Assembly (NCBI GenBank): GCA_022495005.1
Contig: JAGYXB010001608.1
Coordinates: 248,001-312,000, forward strand
DNA from: Rhyacophila brunnea
Lineage: Eukaryota > Arthropoda > Insecta > Trichoptera > Rhyacophilidae
Length of the DNA stretch: 64,000 nt
Direction of reading: 5' to 3'
Part shown: piece after piece, positions 10,991 through 23,529 of the stretch
Layout of the letters: each line of letters starts with the position of its first letter
How positions within the stretch are numbered: the stretch's first letter is position 1
Notes under the pieces: generated by a model
What the model was told of the DNA's origin: nothing
Database searches by the model: none
The model's input: the letters and a program-made list of their open reading frames with translations, nothing else
Made by a program: the position numbers and the translations under genes

Positions 10991-12350
10991 TTGATGACGA
11001 TATAAATGGGTACGTACTGTGACACCCCCGTATGGTCCCCATTTGGGGATGTCTTTGTGTATCTGAAGAGGCCCGAATCGGTATCGAAGCCAACAAATAA
11101 TAAAGCGCTGATTACGAAAATAAATAATAATAACAGAGCCGAGCCGGCAATGCCGTAGAGTAGATTATAATATAACCGTTGGAGATGTTGCAACGTCGCC
11201 TTCTTTCGCCAACGGCTCTCGTTGGAAAAAATCACAAGATGGCGCTGAGATCGCGACAAAGAGAAAAATCGCGAGCACGCCGATTTCGTACGGATAAAAT
11301 AAATTATTCAAAATGTAACCATATAGTATAATATTAACGTAAATAAACTCGTCGTCTTCCATCATAATTCCGGTGTCTTAATTATCCACCTTCCATCCCG
11401 AATCCAGACGAAAATAACCAGATACTAAAAATAAAGTGACAGTTGAGAAATTCTCTTACCAAAATGGAGGGAAGTGATAGTACATAAAATCACAAATTTT
11501 AAAAAATATAGCAGTTTATATGACCAAGAAAAGTAGAATTAAGTTGGGATAACCTTTATCCAGCAGTGGATTGATCTTGGTTGATGATGATAATGACGAT
11601 ATTATGAATGGGTAAACACAATATCAGCAATTTTGATAAATATAGCAATTCATAGGAACGACAGTAATACAAACAACTTAGAGAGGCCTTCATCCACCAG
11701 TGGATTGATTCAGGCTCATTGATAATGGCAATATAAATAGATATAATATTATAATATCACCGATTTTGATAAATACAGCAATTCAAATGACAGAAAGGAG
11801 TAGAATCAGGCTATGGGAGGCCTTTATCCAGCAGTGGATGGGTTCAAGTCGATGATGATAAGGACAATAGAAATAGGTATAATACCACAAATTCGTTAAA
11901 CCGATAGTAGTAGAATCAGGTTGCGGAACCCTTCGTCCAGCAGTGGATTGATCCTGGTTAATGATGATGATGATGATAATGACGATATGAATATGTAGAT
12001 AAATATAAAATAATCGATTTTGATAAATACAGCAATTCAAATGACAGAATGGAGTAGAATCAGACTATGGGAGGCCTTTATCCAGCATTGGATAGGTTCA
12101 GGTCGATGATGATAAGGACGATAGAAATAGGTATAATATCACAAATTCGTTTAACCGATAACAGTATAATCAGGTGTCGGAACCCTTCATCCAGCAGTGG
12201 ATTGATCCTGGTTAATGATGATGATAATGATGATAACGATATGAATATGATAAATATAACAATTCATGTGTAAGTAAGGAGTAGAATAATGCTGAGGAGG
12301 CCTTCATCCAGCAGTGGATAGGTCCAGATTGATGATGATAAGGATGATAA
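10950..12350 (+). repeat. tandem array of LINE/SINE-like 3' tails
   Basis: Degenerate units of roughly 110-130 bp each contain 'TCATCCAGCAGTGGATTGAT', then a (GATGAT)n-rich tract, then 'TATGAATATGTAGATAAATA' and 'CCGATTTTGATAAATACAGC'. The core resembles the 3' tail of insect retroposons ending in TGATGATGATG. Here it has been amplified head to tail, with unit-to-unit divergence. Confidence 0.75.
11018..11479 (+). mobile_element. solo LTR (BEL/gypsy-like), 4-bp target duplication GTAC
   Basis: The segment starts TGTGACACCCCC and ends GAAGTGATA, with GTAC at 11014-11017 and 11480-11483. The paralogous block at about 52486 has the uninterrupted site 'GGGTACGTACATAAAATCAC', so the insertion limits are exact. 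It is homologous along its length to the LTRs at 39709-40637. No interior and no second LTR are present. Confidence 0.92.
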
Positions 12351-12990
12351 AAATAGGTAGATATTATACAATATCATAAATTTTGATAACTACCTATAAC
12401 AATTCGTATTAATTTCTTTCATTGTTTGCAATGTCAACTTTTTAGTTAGTAGTACTAGTTTAATATGACTATATTGTGATCTATGGAAATTAGTAGCCTA
12501 GGTAATTATTCAATAAAAAAAGAGTGCGTGAACAGCCGCAAAGTATTTAAAAAAAAATCAAATTTGGAACAGAATTACGTTATCTATGGAATAATACCAG
12601 TGGGGGCGTTTTCAGACTATGCGAGGATTTCGAATCGTTCCATAATTATAGTTTTTTCACCGCAAAAAAATTAAGTGCGCCAATGTGTACATGGTGACAC
12701 TTGAATTAAAATAATTAGTTCTAATCTGTCAATAAAGGATTAGAAGGTCTTAAGCGACGAAGATGTAATTCTGTTAGGCGTCAACAGTAAATATGGCGAT
12801 CGTATACGGTATGTAAGAAAATATCGGATATAAACGTAACTTACCTGTAAAATCATGGAAAATTTCTGAAATGTGTTCAATTCAATCGGTAGCGCACATT
12901 TCAAAGTGAAGATGTAAAAATAACAATAAATATGTCGCTTAAATAAGCCGTTGGTGCGTTTACCAAAATCTCTTAGGATAATAATATATA

Positions 12991-14020
12991 GGAGATAATT
13001 TAATATTACAGATAAAAATAAAAATCAGTTATTGTAAATGAACATTCAAATTTTGATGTCCTCTTCATTGAAATTTTTAATTCCAGACTAATTAGCTCAA
13101 AATTCATCATCTCTACTGTCATCTTTCACGTCATGTTTCGTTTCATGTCAAGAATCCGTTGCTCTGTTCAAACAAAGATCACCGTTCATCATCAAACAAT
13201 TGTCTTCCATTTACACAACATAATTGCATTCTCTTTTCCAGTCGAATTCGTTTATGCTTTCAAATACTTATAAGATTGATCGTCATCTATACTAAAAGTT
13301 GTTGCTGTACAAAATGTGCATAAATTTATTTCAGTTACATTTTGTTATTTCAAGTTATTTAATTAAAAAATAATAATATATATTTGATTACCATTAAAAT
13401 GTCAGTTAATGTTTTTCCCCAAAAGTGGGGATTTTTTTTAGAGTGGCTTTTTAATTGTCATTTTACCGATACATTCATTTGCTGGATCGATCTGTGTCGC
13501 TTTTCTTCTTCACAAAACTTAGAAACATTCGTAATGATATTTTTAGCCTGAGATCGCAAAGGTTTAGGCATTATTAAATTGATGATCAATATAATGACGG
13601 CGCAGCACTTCGATACAGTCTAAAATCGTGGCCCAAAAGCCATATTTATAGAACATGAATTCGAATTTGGTTTTCTTCAATATTTTACTGAACATGAAAT
13701 ATTTTACTTTTTTAAAATTGATATTTCACTAGAAAAAGCAACATGCACTGAAATAGATATTTTACAAAAAAAATAATTATACTCTATCGGAAATCGAACT
13801 TGCACAAAAAACTCTACTACCTCATTAGTTGGTCTTCTTATCCAATAGACCAGCAGGAATCGGAATCCTTTTTTTTCTTTTAACACAATATTCACAAAGG
13901 TTGGCATTGTCTTTGAAAGCATGACTCGTTTCACATAATGAACCAGACATTGCAAAGATCTCAAGAACAAATAATGTAATCATATCAAACTACATACAAA
14001 AAATATTTGTGTACATGTTG
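12991..14020. other. AT-rich intergenic DNA, no gene seen
   Basis: No coding frame, terminal repeats or RNA gene could be supported in this stretch. Confidence 0.4.
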
Positions 14021-14470
14021 ACACCGGCCTTTCTCTGTCTAAGCGAGTGGTGAAAGCCGTGTCACTACTAATGGCCAAGAAGTGACGGGTGGAACAGTAA
14101 CACACGGTGTAGATTTAACAAAATGTATTTAATTCCCATATATCACAACAATTTACAAGTAGTAGATAAATGTGGCTGGCTTTCCGGAGCGCGAAATAGA
14201 AAAAACAATATGGCGGTATGGAGCTGTTGCGCTGGGGTACCCACGCGGGAGGTCGACCCAGACTTTTTTAGGCGAGAGAGATGTTAGCTATTGGATGTCC
14301 GAGGCTAAAAGGGCTTTCCGGCCAGAGCAGGCTCTTTCTGTAGTCGGTCTGCGGGTCGACGGACCTCTCTGTTTATCTGCCTGGTTCTCTCTGTCTAATG
14401 GCGGCCGTTTCCGGTAGCAACCGTTTTTCGGACTTTCACCCGCAGAAATTTAGAGCTCGCAGCCTCACAC
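14021..14470. other. GC-richer island, possible transposon or LTR fragment, unassigned
   Basis: The base composition is clearly different from both sides, with segments such as 'CCCACGCGGGAGGTCGACCC' and 'GGTCTGCGGGTCGACGGACC'. A single 81-codon frame crosses it (14172-14417) but has no recognisable domain. The composition recalls the GC-rich LTR element at 5191-8141, but I see no shared sequence. Confidence 0.3.
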
Positions 14471-14565
14471 AGCAAATATCCGATGGTATGAAAACCTCGT
14501 GGCGAAAGAAGTTTTTTTTTATATAGTAATGCTGCTATGAATTTTATCATTAACAAGGGCTCTAT

Positions 14566-15411
14566 CAGTGGCGCACCCAGGGGGGGGCCAAGGGGCCCTG
14601 GCACCCCCCAAACATGAAAATTATCAGAGTGATTTTAAACATTGAAATTGAAAGGCAATAAACTATACTTTGGGCTTAGACAAATAAAAACATGACAAAA
14701 AATAATTTGTAATTCTCCAGCACCCTTTTTAGAAAAATTTCTTAGATTTTAATTTCTAACACAAAAATTTCGAAATACTAATTGTCAGGTTTTTTTAGAA
14801 ACCCAATCCCTAATGGAACTGTCAAAAAATTCTCGATGTCCACCCGAATTCCGGAGTGGTGTAGGTCATGGCTGGGGAGCGCTGACAGGGCTCTAGCCTG
14901 GGGGCCCGGGCTGTGGGGGGCCCGGCGTGTCGGGTTAACTAGATAAGTGAGATAAACACACATCATAAATTAGCTTTAATAGTAAAAAAGTCACCTGTTA
15001 TTTTCATGACCTTCATTATACGATTCATTATACTTCATGACCATGACCATTTTCAAATATATAGGTAATTGTGCAATATATTTTTTGATTATTATGTGGC
15101 GATACTCGACAGCTCCATTATTAAAGTAGATCTATTAAAAATCGCCAATAATTCACTGTATAAGTACCCTTAATCTGAACTAAAACACTATTTGAAAATT
15201 TCACACTGCCTTTAATCTTAGCGGTAGGTAGTGGGCCCGCCAAATATCCTAGCCTGAGGTACCGTTTCAAGATGTGAAGACCATGGTGAGTGCAATAGAC
15301 AAAAGACCGATAAACGAGAAAGTAGGCTGTGAAGAAGAAAAAGAGCCTATGGGACTAATTTACATTCTCCGCCTTGGGCCCCCCCCAATATTAAATCCTG
15401 GGTGCGCCACT
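14566..15411 (+). mobile_element. non-autonomous DNA element with CAGTGGCGCACCCAGG ends
   Basis: The left end 'CAGTGGCGCACCCAGGGGGG' is mirrored on the right by 'CCTGGGTGCGCCACT'. The 0.85 kb interior has no protein. Related copies are at 1616-2390 and 44121-47529. The terminal sequence is of the kind seen in many insect hAT- or P-like MITEs. I could not find a convincing target duplication, so the superfamily is open. Confidence 0.75.
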
Positions 15412-15607
15412 ACTGACGCGACAGTGACTTGAATGCTATGCTGTATTTTAGAATGCTAAATTGCGAGATGTTAACTTATTATTAATATGAATAATTTATT
15501 AAATAATATTAAGTTAAATGAAGGCTGCTAAAAAATTATTAATTTAGTTAGAATGAATGCTGTTATAAATGCTGAAATAGAAGTAGGCTGTGGGTTCTGT
15601 TAAAGTT

Positions 15608-15664
15608 GATGGTTCGGTCAGCCCTTTGAGGCAGTCTCCTGTGGGAGACCTTCATCTGGTATCA
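15608..15664 (-). mobile_element. 57-bp fragment of the GC-rich LTR
   Basis: Read on the minus strand it begins 'TGATACCAGATGAAGGTCTC', continues 'CCACAGGAGACTGCCTCAAA' and matches the first ~57 bases of the LTR at 5191. Only the LTR start is present. Confidence 0.8.
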
Positions 15665-16521
15665 GTGTGTTGGTAGAAAATTCGATAGATTTGGATACAG
15701 TATAGCTATGTGTAGGTGAATCCTTAATTCAATATTCCTACAGATTGATGGCTCTGTTGGCATTTTTTACATTTAAAATTTTTTTAAATCTATTTTTTTC
15801 TTAAAAGGTAGGTTTTAAATAATGGTAAATAGTAGTGTTTGAATTAGCTTATCAATCAATCCGCACTGTCAATTGTCTGGTTACGAGGAGTAACATATGC
15901 CATAGTGTCCACCTCTGGATGGGTGGCTTGTGAGCTCCAATCCTCTTCTGGCAAAATTCACATGTTCTTTTTATGTGCAATCAATCAATTTGTTAGAGTT
16001 CCAAAACTTTTTTGACCCATAACCCTATTTTCAGAAAAAATAATACTTAATGCTCACAAACAGAAAGAACCAGTGACAAATTTGTTATTTTATATACCTA
16101 TGTAGGTATCTATATTTCTACTCATTGAACAATAAGATGCCCTGATACTTAAAACATTAAAATCAACCATAACAATATTCGCATTAAACACAGAAAATTA
16201 ATATATATTTAAAATAAAAGTTATGTAGGTACAACATTAAATTTAATTAGAAGGTTGAACCTGGGTGCACTGCTACCAATTAATTAATGTTCGGCTCTTA
16301 TTTTCGTGAGCAGCATTCTTAGTTTATCGCAATTACTTATTTATGGCCAGTTTCTTTTTTTTTAGTTCACAGATTTGTGAACACACTAAAGCCACGTTCT
16401 AACTAAATATAGTAAAGAAATCCAATTCAAAACCTTACCAAATGTAACTGTATGTCACAATGGCAATGGGTGGAAGGTAGGCTGTTATGATTTGACATAA
16501 ATAGTGCACACTAAACTTTAC

Positions 16522-16750
16522 ACCTACGATAGTCGCGCGGCTTGCGTCGAGGGTCCCAGGTTCGAATCCTGGGTTTGGCAAGCACACATTGTTTTTTCAA
16601 TTTGTGTATGAGTCAGAGTATGGACCTAATAGGTTGAGCAAGTGGCTGACATCCATTTCTCGTAAAAACAAAATATGTTAATACAAATCTCCACTATGTG
16701 GAGGCCCATATGATCTTATTAGGATCAGACATAGTAAAAAAAAAAAAAAA
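16522..16750 (+). mobile_element. tRNA-derived SINE, copy 1
   Basis: The head contains a good internal B-box promoter, 'GGTTCGAATCC', within a T-arm-like hairpin ('CCCAGGTTCGAATCCTGGG'). A conserved body follows ('GTGGCTGACATCCATTTCTC', 'AATCTCCACTATGTGGAGGC') and then a poly(A) tract ending at 16750. It is homologous to the minus-strand copy at 58275-58502. It would be transcribed by RNA polymerase III and moved by a LINE. The preceding ~850 bases (15665-16521) hold nothing recognised. Confidence 0.82.
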
Positions 16751-17211
16751 CTTCGACAGTCATACTTATTTGTTTTCATGAACACATAAAACATTTGCGA
16801 GCAGTTTTTCAAAAATTTATTCATTCTCCTTGCTTCCATCATCTGTATTCTATACACCCCATTTGTTTCCAAGGCTACTACTGTTCCCCCGGATCACTCC
16901 AGCGTCCACTTTGGGAAACACTGGCTTAACTAAATGGCTAACAAGCATTCATCAACATATCTGTAGTTATCAGTCGGGTTCAATATATCCATATTGCTTA
17001 GAGCGATAACCGTAATAACTTACCTCAATTATAAGATAGGTATTAGATATGTATAAATCGCAAAATTGATTGTTTTAAATATTTTGACATTTCACCCTGA
17101 GGTAACATACCACAAACTTTTATTAGTCACCTGATAAGACGCCAGAAAAATGATAATATACAACTAATTCATGCAATATTCTTGATAGTTACCATGGCAA
17201 ATAGATAAATG

Positions 17212-17435
17212 GGTACTGTTCGGTTAAACCGGACACAGCGGAAAACGCATTTTGAAAATAGCCGATAAACTGGATTATTTGTTAGTTTGGGTTAGTTTAG
17301 GTTCGGTTAGGTTGGGTTAGGTTAGGTTAGGTTAGGTTAGGTTAGGTTTGGTTAGGTTAACCTAACAAATAATCCAGTTTATCGGCTATCTTCAAAATGC
17401 GTTTTCCGCTGTGTCCGGTTTAACCGAACAGTACC
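17212..17435. mobile_element. GGTACTG palindromic MITE with 8-bp target duplication
   Basis: This is a near-perfect palindrome. Arms starting 'GGTACTGTTCGGTTAAACCG' are mirrored by 'CGGTTTAACCGAACAGTACC'. It is flanked by the exact duplication GATAAATG (17204-17211 and 17436-17443). Eight-base duplications are the rule for hAT elements. The loop between the arms is a run of the insect telomere motif. No coding capacity. Confidence 0.93.
17317..17346 (+). repeat. (TTAGG)6 telomere-type run inside a MITE
   Basis: Six perfect TTAGG units, the commonest insect telomere repeat, are flanked by near-matches. They lie at the centre of the palindromic MITE, so they were probably dispersed with the element rather than left by a chromosome end. 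Confidence 0.9.
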
Positions 17436-18117
17436 GATAAATGCATTAACAATAAAATTATGTTGATATCGGTAATGTTATAAAATAAAACAAAAGTTTT
17501 TTTGAATCAATTTGATATATTTATTCGCTAAATATAATATTATATACACAGTAAAAATATATAAAATTGAGGCTTAGATTAATACAAATTTATCAACTAT
17601 ACAGCATTTTATAAAGAGCTGGTTATTTTACTATGGCTGTGCATACCTTTCAATCTACAACATGTACAAAGAAGTGGGTTCTAATATTTCTTAGGCACAA
17701 ATATCTGGTCCACATCTTACTAGGATTAATACTAAATTAATATAAATAATATTTTACCACTAAAGTACACAATCCTTGTTGACTTTGTTAAATCTTGTGC
17801 CAAAATCGACAAACCTGATGATAAAAAAAATTACGCTAGCATTATACTAAAACTGGCTGGTTTGGACAATGGACTCCAATCTAGGGGTCTGCTTGGTCTT
17901 ACTCACTCACTCAGCGTTTTTTTTATTAAGTTTTATTTTTGCGCTCATCCTGGGCGTGTCGGGAAATTTGTACATATGTATGCAGATCGCCGTATCACAC
18001 TTCACCGTGAAATGTTGTATCGGTAATATATTGCAACCTCTTTGGGTTGTATAATACTGAGATAAAATTCATGTCTAAATAAAACACGGTTTTTGTCGAT
18101 TTACTTCACAGGAAGCC

Positions 18118-18178
18118 AGCGGCAAACAAATTTTAAAAATAGTCGATATTCTGGATTATTTGTTAACTTAGGTTAGGA
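18118..18178 (+). mobile_element. short fragment of the GGTACTG palindromic family
   Basis: Matches 'GCGGCAAACAAATTTTAAAA' and 'CTGGATTATTTGTTAAC' from the left arm of the family, then decays. There is no right arm. Confidence 0.45.
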
Positions 18179-18784
18179 TCTAATAAAATTGGAACATTAT
18201 TGTACAGATGACCGTATAGTATTCGGTCATCTCTTTCCGATAAGAAAGCTCACGGCAAAATGTGCTACGGTGAAATGTAATATGTACAATTTACATGTAA
18301 GCCATCCTGGGACCCAGGTCTTTTCATAGAAACCATCAAATACTGAAATAGTTTCATCGAAATACATAATCCAATTTTTCATAACATCCAGTCTGTATTG
18401 AGATGGTCAAGACTCGGATAGAAATCTTCGCACCGGTCATTAATGTATTAACAATCTATTCAGACATTGTTGAAACTAGATAATGCTAATAACTACGAAT
18501 GACAATCAAATGATCCCAGCAATAGTGGAAATTTTATCAAAAGCAACACATGCCACAGTGTGGTCAGTTTTGTTGCAAGCACAAAACATTTATTTTTCAT
18601 TCAGACAATATAGCGTAGATTCCGCGTGTCTATGAAATTATAATTATATAGTTTATAAATGGACGATTGAATTCAAATAGTCAATTGAAGATTGTTAAAA
18701 ATGTATTATTAAAATAAAACAAAATTTATATAAGGTACTAGATATTTTGTTTTATTTTGATTATAACAATTTCTTTCCACATAA

Positions 18785-18929
18785 AGCCGGGTACTCATTA
18801 GCGAGCCGCAACTGTAAATCTAGATGCAAAATAATTATTTATTAAGCTCGCAAACTAATTATTTGGCGACCATACTGGTTACTGTATCTGCAACGGTCAC
18901 AGTTACGGGTCGCTAATGAGTACCAGGCT
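18785..18929. mobile_element. TAA-flanked MITE (PIF/Harbinger type)
   Basis: The ends 'AGCCGGGTACTCATTAGCGA' and 'TCGCTAATGAGTACCAGGCT' are inverted repeats about 23 bp long. TAA flanks both sides (18782-18784 and 18930-18932). The 145-bp length, TAA target and lack of coding fit a PIF/Harbinger MITE. A short related piece, 'TAAGCCGGGTACTAGCTAA', is seen near 40902. Confidence 0.8.
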
Positions 18930-18932
18930 TAA

Positions 18933-21900
18933 GAGAGTTAGGACCATTTAAGTGAAAAATGTATAAATTAGATTCTGATGGCATAGCAATAGTTAAATGA
19001 TGGCAATTCTGTATGATACGAGTGCACAAGATACCCAAATTGTATACCATAGCAGTAAAATACTTGAAAAAGAATACGTTACCTAAGGACAGAAACATTG
19101 TACAAACTAAGTAAAAATTGGTTCAGTTTAGAAAGTAGTCATTTCTACCATTTCAAACTATCATTTCAAGAGATTACATTACAAATATTATTTACCAAAT
19201 GAATATTTAATGACATTACTTGACTTATATAGGAAGTTTTAATACAGTTGAATTTTTTCAAAAAATCACAGAAAAGACATGGTACAATATTTCGATAGAA
19301 AAATTTACCACCATTAAGGAAGTATCAAGGATTATACGTAGTATGTAATATTTTCAGTTTAATTTAAATAGTAATTAGGATAAACGAGTAGAATTTAAAT
19401 ATTATTCACTGCTCACATTATTTAATTAGGACACCACAATATTTTTCAATTCCGAAGCGTTTCGAACATTTTAAATTTATTTGCGATCAAACAGAAAAAA
19501 AATATTTTGAAGATGAATACATACAAATTTTACAAAAAAAATTAGATACAGTATTGTATTATGATGTCGTATTCCATTACAAGGATTGTGTTCAAAAATT
19601 ACTCAATTTCGATGCTTGAATATCTTCATTGATGCAAAAAACTCTTAGTCTTTATTAAAAGAAAAAAAATGTAACTTATATGAAAAAAACAAAAAATTAC
19701 CCATTTTTGCTGCAAAACGGAGCATATAGGCATCCATGAATGAAAGTTAAATGATTTTAAACATATTTTTTTATGAATAATAATTGGTGGCTATTCACAG
19801 ATCAAGTCTGGATCAACTTACACAATATATTATAATGTCTGACAGACACACGATAAAGACCCATTCCCACGGCTTCAGAAACAGGCACTCTTATCAGATA
19901 CACCACCGTAAGGCTTTTTAAATGTGGAACACATTTGAAAGTCAAGAGCTATCAATGAGTTGACGGATCTAAAGAAAATCCAATATAGAGAAAGAAATAA
20001 TTAAATTATTAGATATAAAAGGCTGTAATCTTTATATAATATAAACAATAATGCTTCAAAGTTATTAACAGGTGAAAACAACTACCAATGTATGACAGAT
20101 AAATTAAGAATAATAAATAAAAAAATACCCATGATTTTGGTTATGAATATTGAATACTCACTGAATAAATTCACCTGTTTCAAAATGACATTACATTGTT
20201 ACAACAAAAGAATCTTATCACCTCTTATAAAATATATTGTAAATAATAAAATAAATCTTTCCAGCAAAATCGCTCATTAAAACCTTCATACATACATAAC
20301 CTACGAATCATTTAAAAAATAGTACACATCCTAAGCCAAACGTTTATCACAATAAATAAAGCGCAACAAATATAATATCCACAACATATTATCCTACGAT
20401 ATAACTAATTAATAACTTAGTCTTATTCTTATTTATACAGTCAGACTACAATATACCCTTCAGCGATAATTTCTATACAATTGCTATTTAAATATATAAT
20501 ATGTAGATAAGGCAAACTATTCTAGACTATCGATATTAATTCACAATGATAAGAAAATATTTCGTAATATGTGATATCTCATTTTGTAACTAAACTGACT
20601 AAGTATATTCATTTCAAAGAATTGCAAAATCATGTAGTTCAGTATAACATTATAAATATTATTTATGTAGTAATTAAAAATTAGTATTGAAATTCAAAAT
20701 ACCCAGTTACATATTTGTAACATTTCAAATATTACAGTATGTATTCGACTGACAAAATTTATTACATTTTTTAATCAATAGAAAATATGAATTTAACTGA
20801 GTTCCCAATATGAAAACAAATATTTAAATTAATATCGTAAAGTTGAATAATAATATCATGATGTAAATTAAAGCCATCCTAGGGCTTACTCTAGCAAGCG
20901 TATTTATTAATGGCGAAAGCAAAATTGAACACCTGCAAGTGTATGGATTATGTTTATGCTTATATTTTCTGCTATGGCAACGTTTCCCAAATGGATTTAG
21001 TCAGAACCAGTTTTCCATGAATCAGTCGCTTTCTCATAAAGTAGGTACAATATCTTAAAACAATGTAAATTCTTCACAATCTAAGTGCGAAAAATTGTAT
21101 CCTGCAAATTTGTAAAAGAAATTTACCATGTGCCTTAGCAGAGCATATGGGCTTCCACAGGAATAGATATTATCCATTTGCCCAACAAATTGGGTACTTG
21201 CACTGGATCAAATACACATTGACAAAACAAGATGCATTTTTTGACCAGCCACAGGTTGACAAAGACGGCTCGAAAAATATTGTCGCAAAGGTGTCTCTAA
21301 ACTTGTCGACGCTCATGTCTTTCACGTTTCTAAACCACTAATGAGTTCCAGTTCCGTGGAGATTACTTGTTTTTTAATATACCTACGATTTTGAAAAACA
21401 TATTGAAGAATACCTAAATGTGCTAGACCACGGGTCGGTTCCCAACCTATGGGTCACGGACCCCAAGTGTTGAACCAAATCGCACAACTAGTATGACAAG
21501 ATCCAACCAACTAAATTGACATTTTGAGTTAATGTTGGAAAAGTATTTCTCTTATCCATAATTAGTTCAGGATTATCTGCTGATAATTGACGAAAATACT
21601 AATTTTACAAAGTTTACAAGGTCCATCGTCCAATGTAAATCGGTTTATTTTAAAAGTGTGTGTTACACATCCAATGCACACACGTAAGAATGCAAATTAA
21701 CATTTATTTTAACTAATAATATATTAAGATTTTACGTTTACTTCTTCATTTGGAAATCAAAACAAGAAACAGATTAAATGTTGAGAATGGCATGAGGTTG
21801 GCATTATTGAAAACTCAACTGCGAATTTTGTAACTGGTTAACGAGTTACAATTTCAACAATCGCATTAAATATGTCTAAAGTTAAAACTATATTGAATTA

Positions 21901-23529
21901 TAATGAAAAAGGCTTTTTACAACTTATCGGGGACGCGGGTAACTTGGCTTCTATAAAATGGTGACACGAGTCGAAAAAGGTTAGGAATGTGTGTGCCAGA
22001 CGAAACAGTCCCGATTATTTATTTATTTTAATTGACCATTAGTCACAATAATACAATGAATTATTGCGACTGATATAATATGTGAAGATATGGGTAATCG
22101 CCACTTGATCCTGCTTTTGCATTCAGGTATCCAGTGGCATCATGAGGAAATGTCTTCGTTGGAATGTTTGAATTGCTGACATTCACGAAATTAATCAATA
22201 AAGTATGTTTTATCACTCCAAAAAAAACTATAACAATTATAATGTTAGAGATATGATATTTTCACTGATTTATAATTTTGGATCTGAGCTGTGAATAAAA
22301 ATTAACACTCTCTTCCAACACTTGAAAAATAAATCAGCAGCCAGACAAAATATTAATGGGTTACACGACTGAAATAAATTGGGAAACACTGTACTACGGC
22401 ATTGGTGTACAAGCACAGGTAGTACTTTTAGCTTAAAGAGTAAACATGCGTGCTAGAATAAACCTTCAGAATTGTTGCAATATTATAGCATTTATACTTA
22501 TGAGTCAAGTCCTATCTTGTGATAAAATACGAGTCATTCTTTGATTTATTGTAAGAGATAACTAAGAATCTCTATTAAGAGTAGCCCTACCAATACACCC
22601 GTTAATATTTTAAACCATTATGTATAAAGATAGTTTTTATTAGTAAGGTTATCACTTATTTATGGTAAATAAATATACAACAATATCCCTAAGTTATTTA
22701 AGGCATAATGGCTTTGTGTCATAATTACTCCTATTCATGATAGTACGTTCATTAACAAATAATTATTGTCATTCGACAAGACACATAATAATATGTACGA
22801 TCATGTAAAAGTTGAAGACATTTAAATATGAGCCACTTCCATTTCTATACACGTCTTTATAAAAAAATACTGATGCAAGAATAATACACATCTAAAATAC
22901 AAATCTCAGCAGGATGTTAATATTTTGAGTCAATCACAATATATCTTGAAAGAAATCATTAATTTTCAACCATTTAGATTCACTGCCACCTCTTCACTGC
23001 CAGTCGATTTTTACTATTTGGACACTAGTGGGCCAACCATCTCTTAAAAAATATGAAATAGGAATAAAATGATAAATATTTGTGAAAACTTACCAAATCA
23101 ATATGTTTCTCGAGTTTATCGTGAATATTTTTACACTAAAATGATAAATATTGTTTAGAAAATATACACAAACAGCTTATTCAGAAGTTATGATGTTTAC
23201 AAGAACGCACGAGTTAACTCGTCCTGACGCGACATACATGGCACTGACAGTGAATAGGTTAACTAAAAAATATTCAATAACGTAGCAGTCATTAATGATA
23301 ACAGAAATGAAATTTAACATCGTAACCATTAATGGGTAAATCGCAAATTAAATAAACCAGACTATAATAATATTTTCAAGGTATATTATGTTTCCATTCA
23401 TCCAGACTCGATTAAATCGGTAACTGCTGAGAATGATAATAAATTATTTAAACAGGCACAGCGCAAATATGCTTCATAAAAATACACTACATCAAATTCC
23501 AATCATCACGTGTCTAACAACATTGAATC
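18933..23529. other. AT-rich DNA downstream of the SH3 gene; 3' UTR and/or intergenic
   Basis: No coding frame is convincing. The stretch lies just past the SH3-gene stop codon, so an unknown part may be 3' UTR of that minus-strand gene. I cannot place the polyadenylation site. The only structure seen is the possible hAT-like element listed separately. Confidence 0.4.
21427..22394. mobile_element. possible degenerate hAT-like non-autonomous element
   Basis: The left edge 'GGTTCCCAACCTATGGGTCA' resembles the common hAT MITE terminus CAGNGGTTCCCAA. The right edge 'TTGGGAAACACTG' is its rough inverse. Similar single ends occur near 16908 ('TTTGGGAAACACTGGCTTA') and 33728 ('GGGTTCCCAATCGATGCATC'). 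No target duplication was found and the interior is anonymous. Confidence 0.3.

Larger units (their letters stand above)
10476..12990 (+). repeat. repeat block B, copy 1 (tandem-tail array plus flanks)
   Basis: This block is colinear with 52003-54650. It starts at 'GCAGAACAGCTGGCAATCGC' and runs through the tandem array to the shared end around 'AAGTGAAGATGTAAAAATAA'. Compared with copy 2 it has fewer tandem units and carries an extra 462-bp solo LTR. The first bases correspond to the truncated end of the piggyBac frame in copy 2. The 115 bases before it (10362-10475) hold nothing recognisable apart from a short 'CTATTACCTTCATTA' repeat. Confidence 0.85.

Noticed and set aside
16540..16580. 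tRNA gene suggested by the T-arm-like GGTTCGAATCC
   Set aside because: No acceptor or anticodon arm closes around it, and the whole unit recurs at 58275-58502 with a poly(A)-type tail; it is a SINE head.
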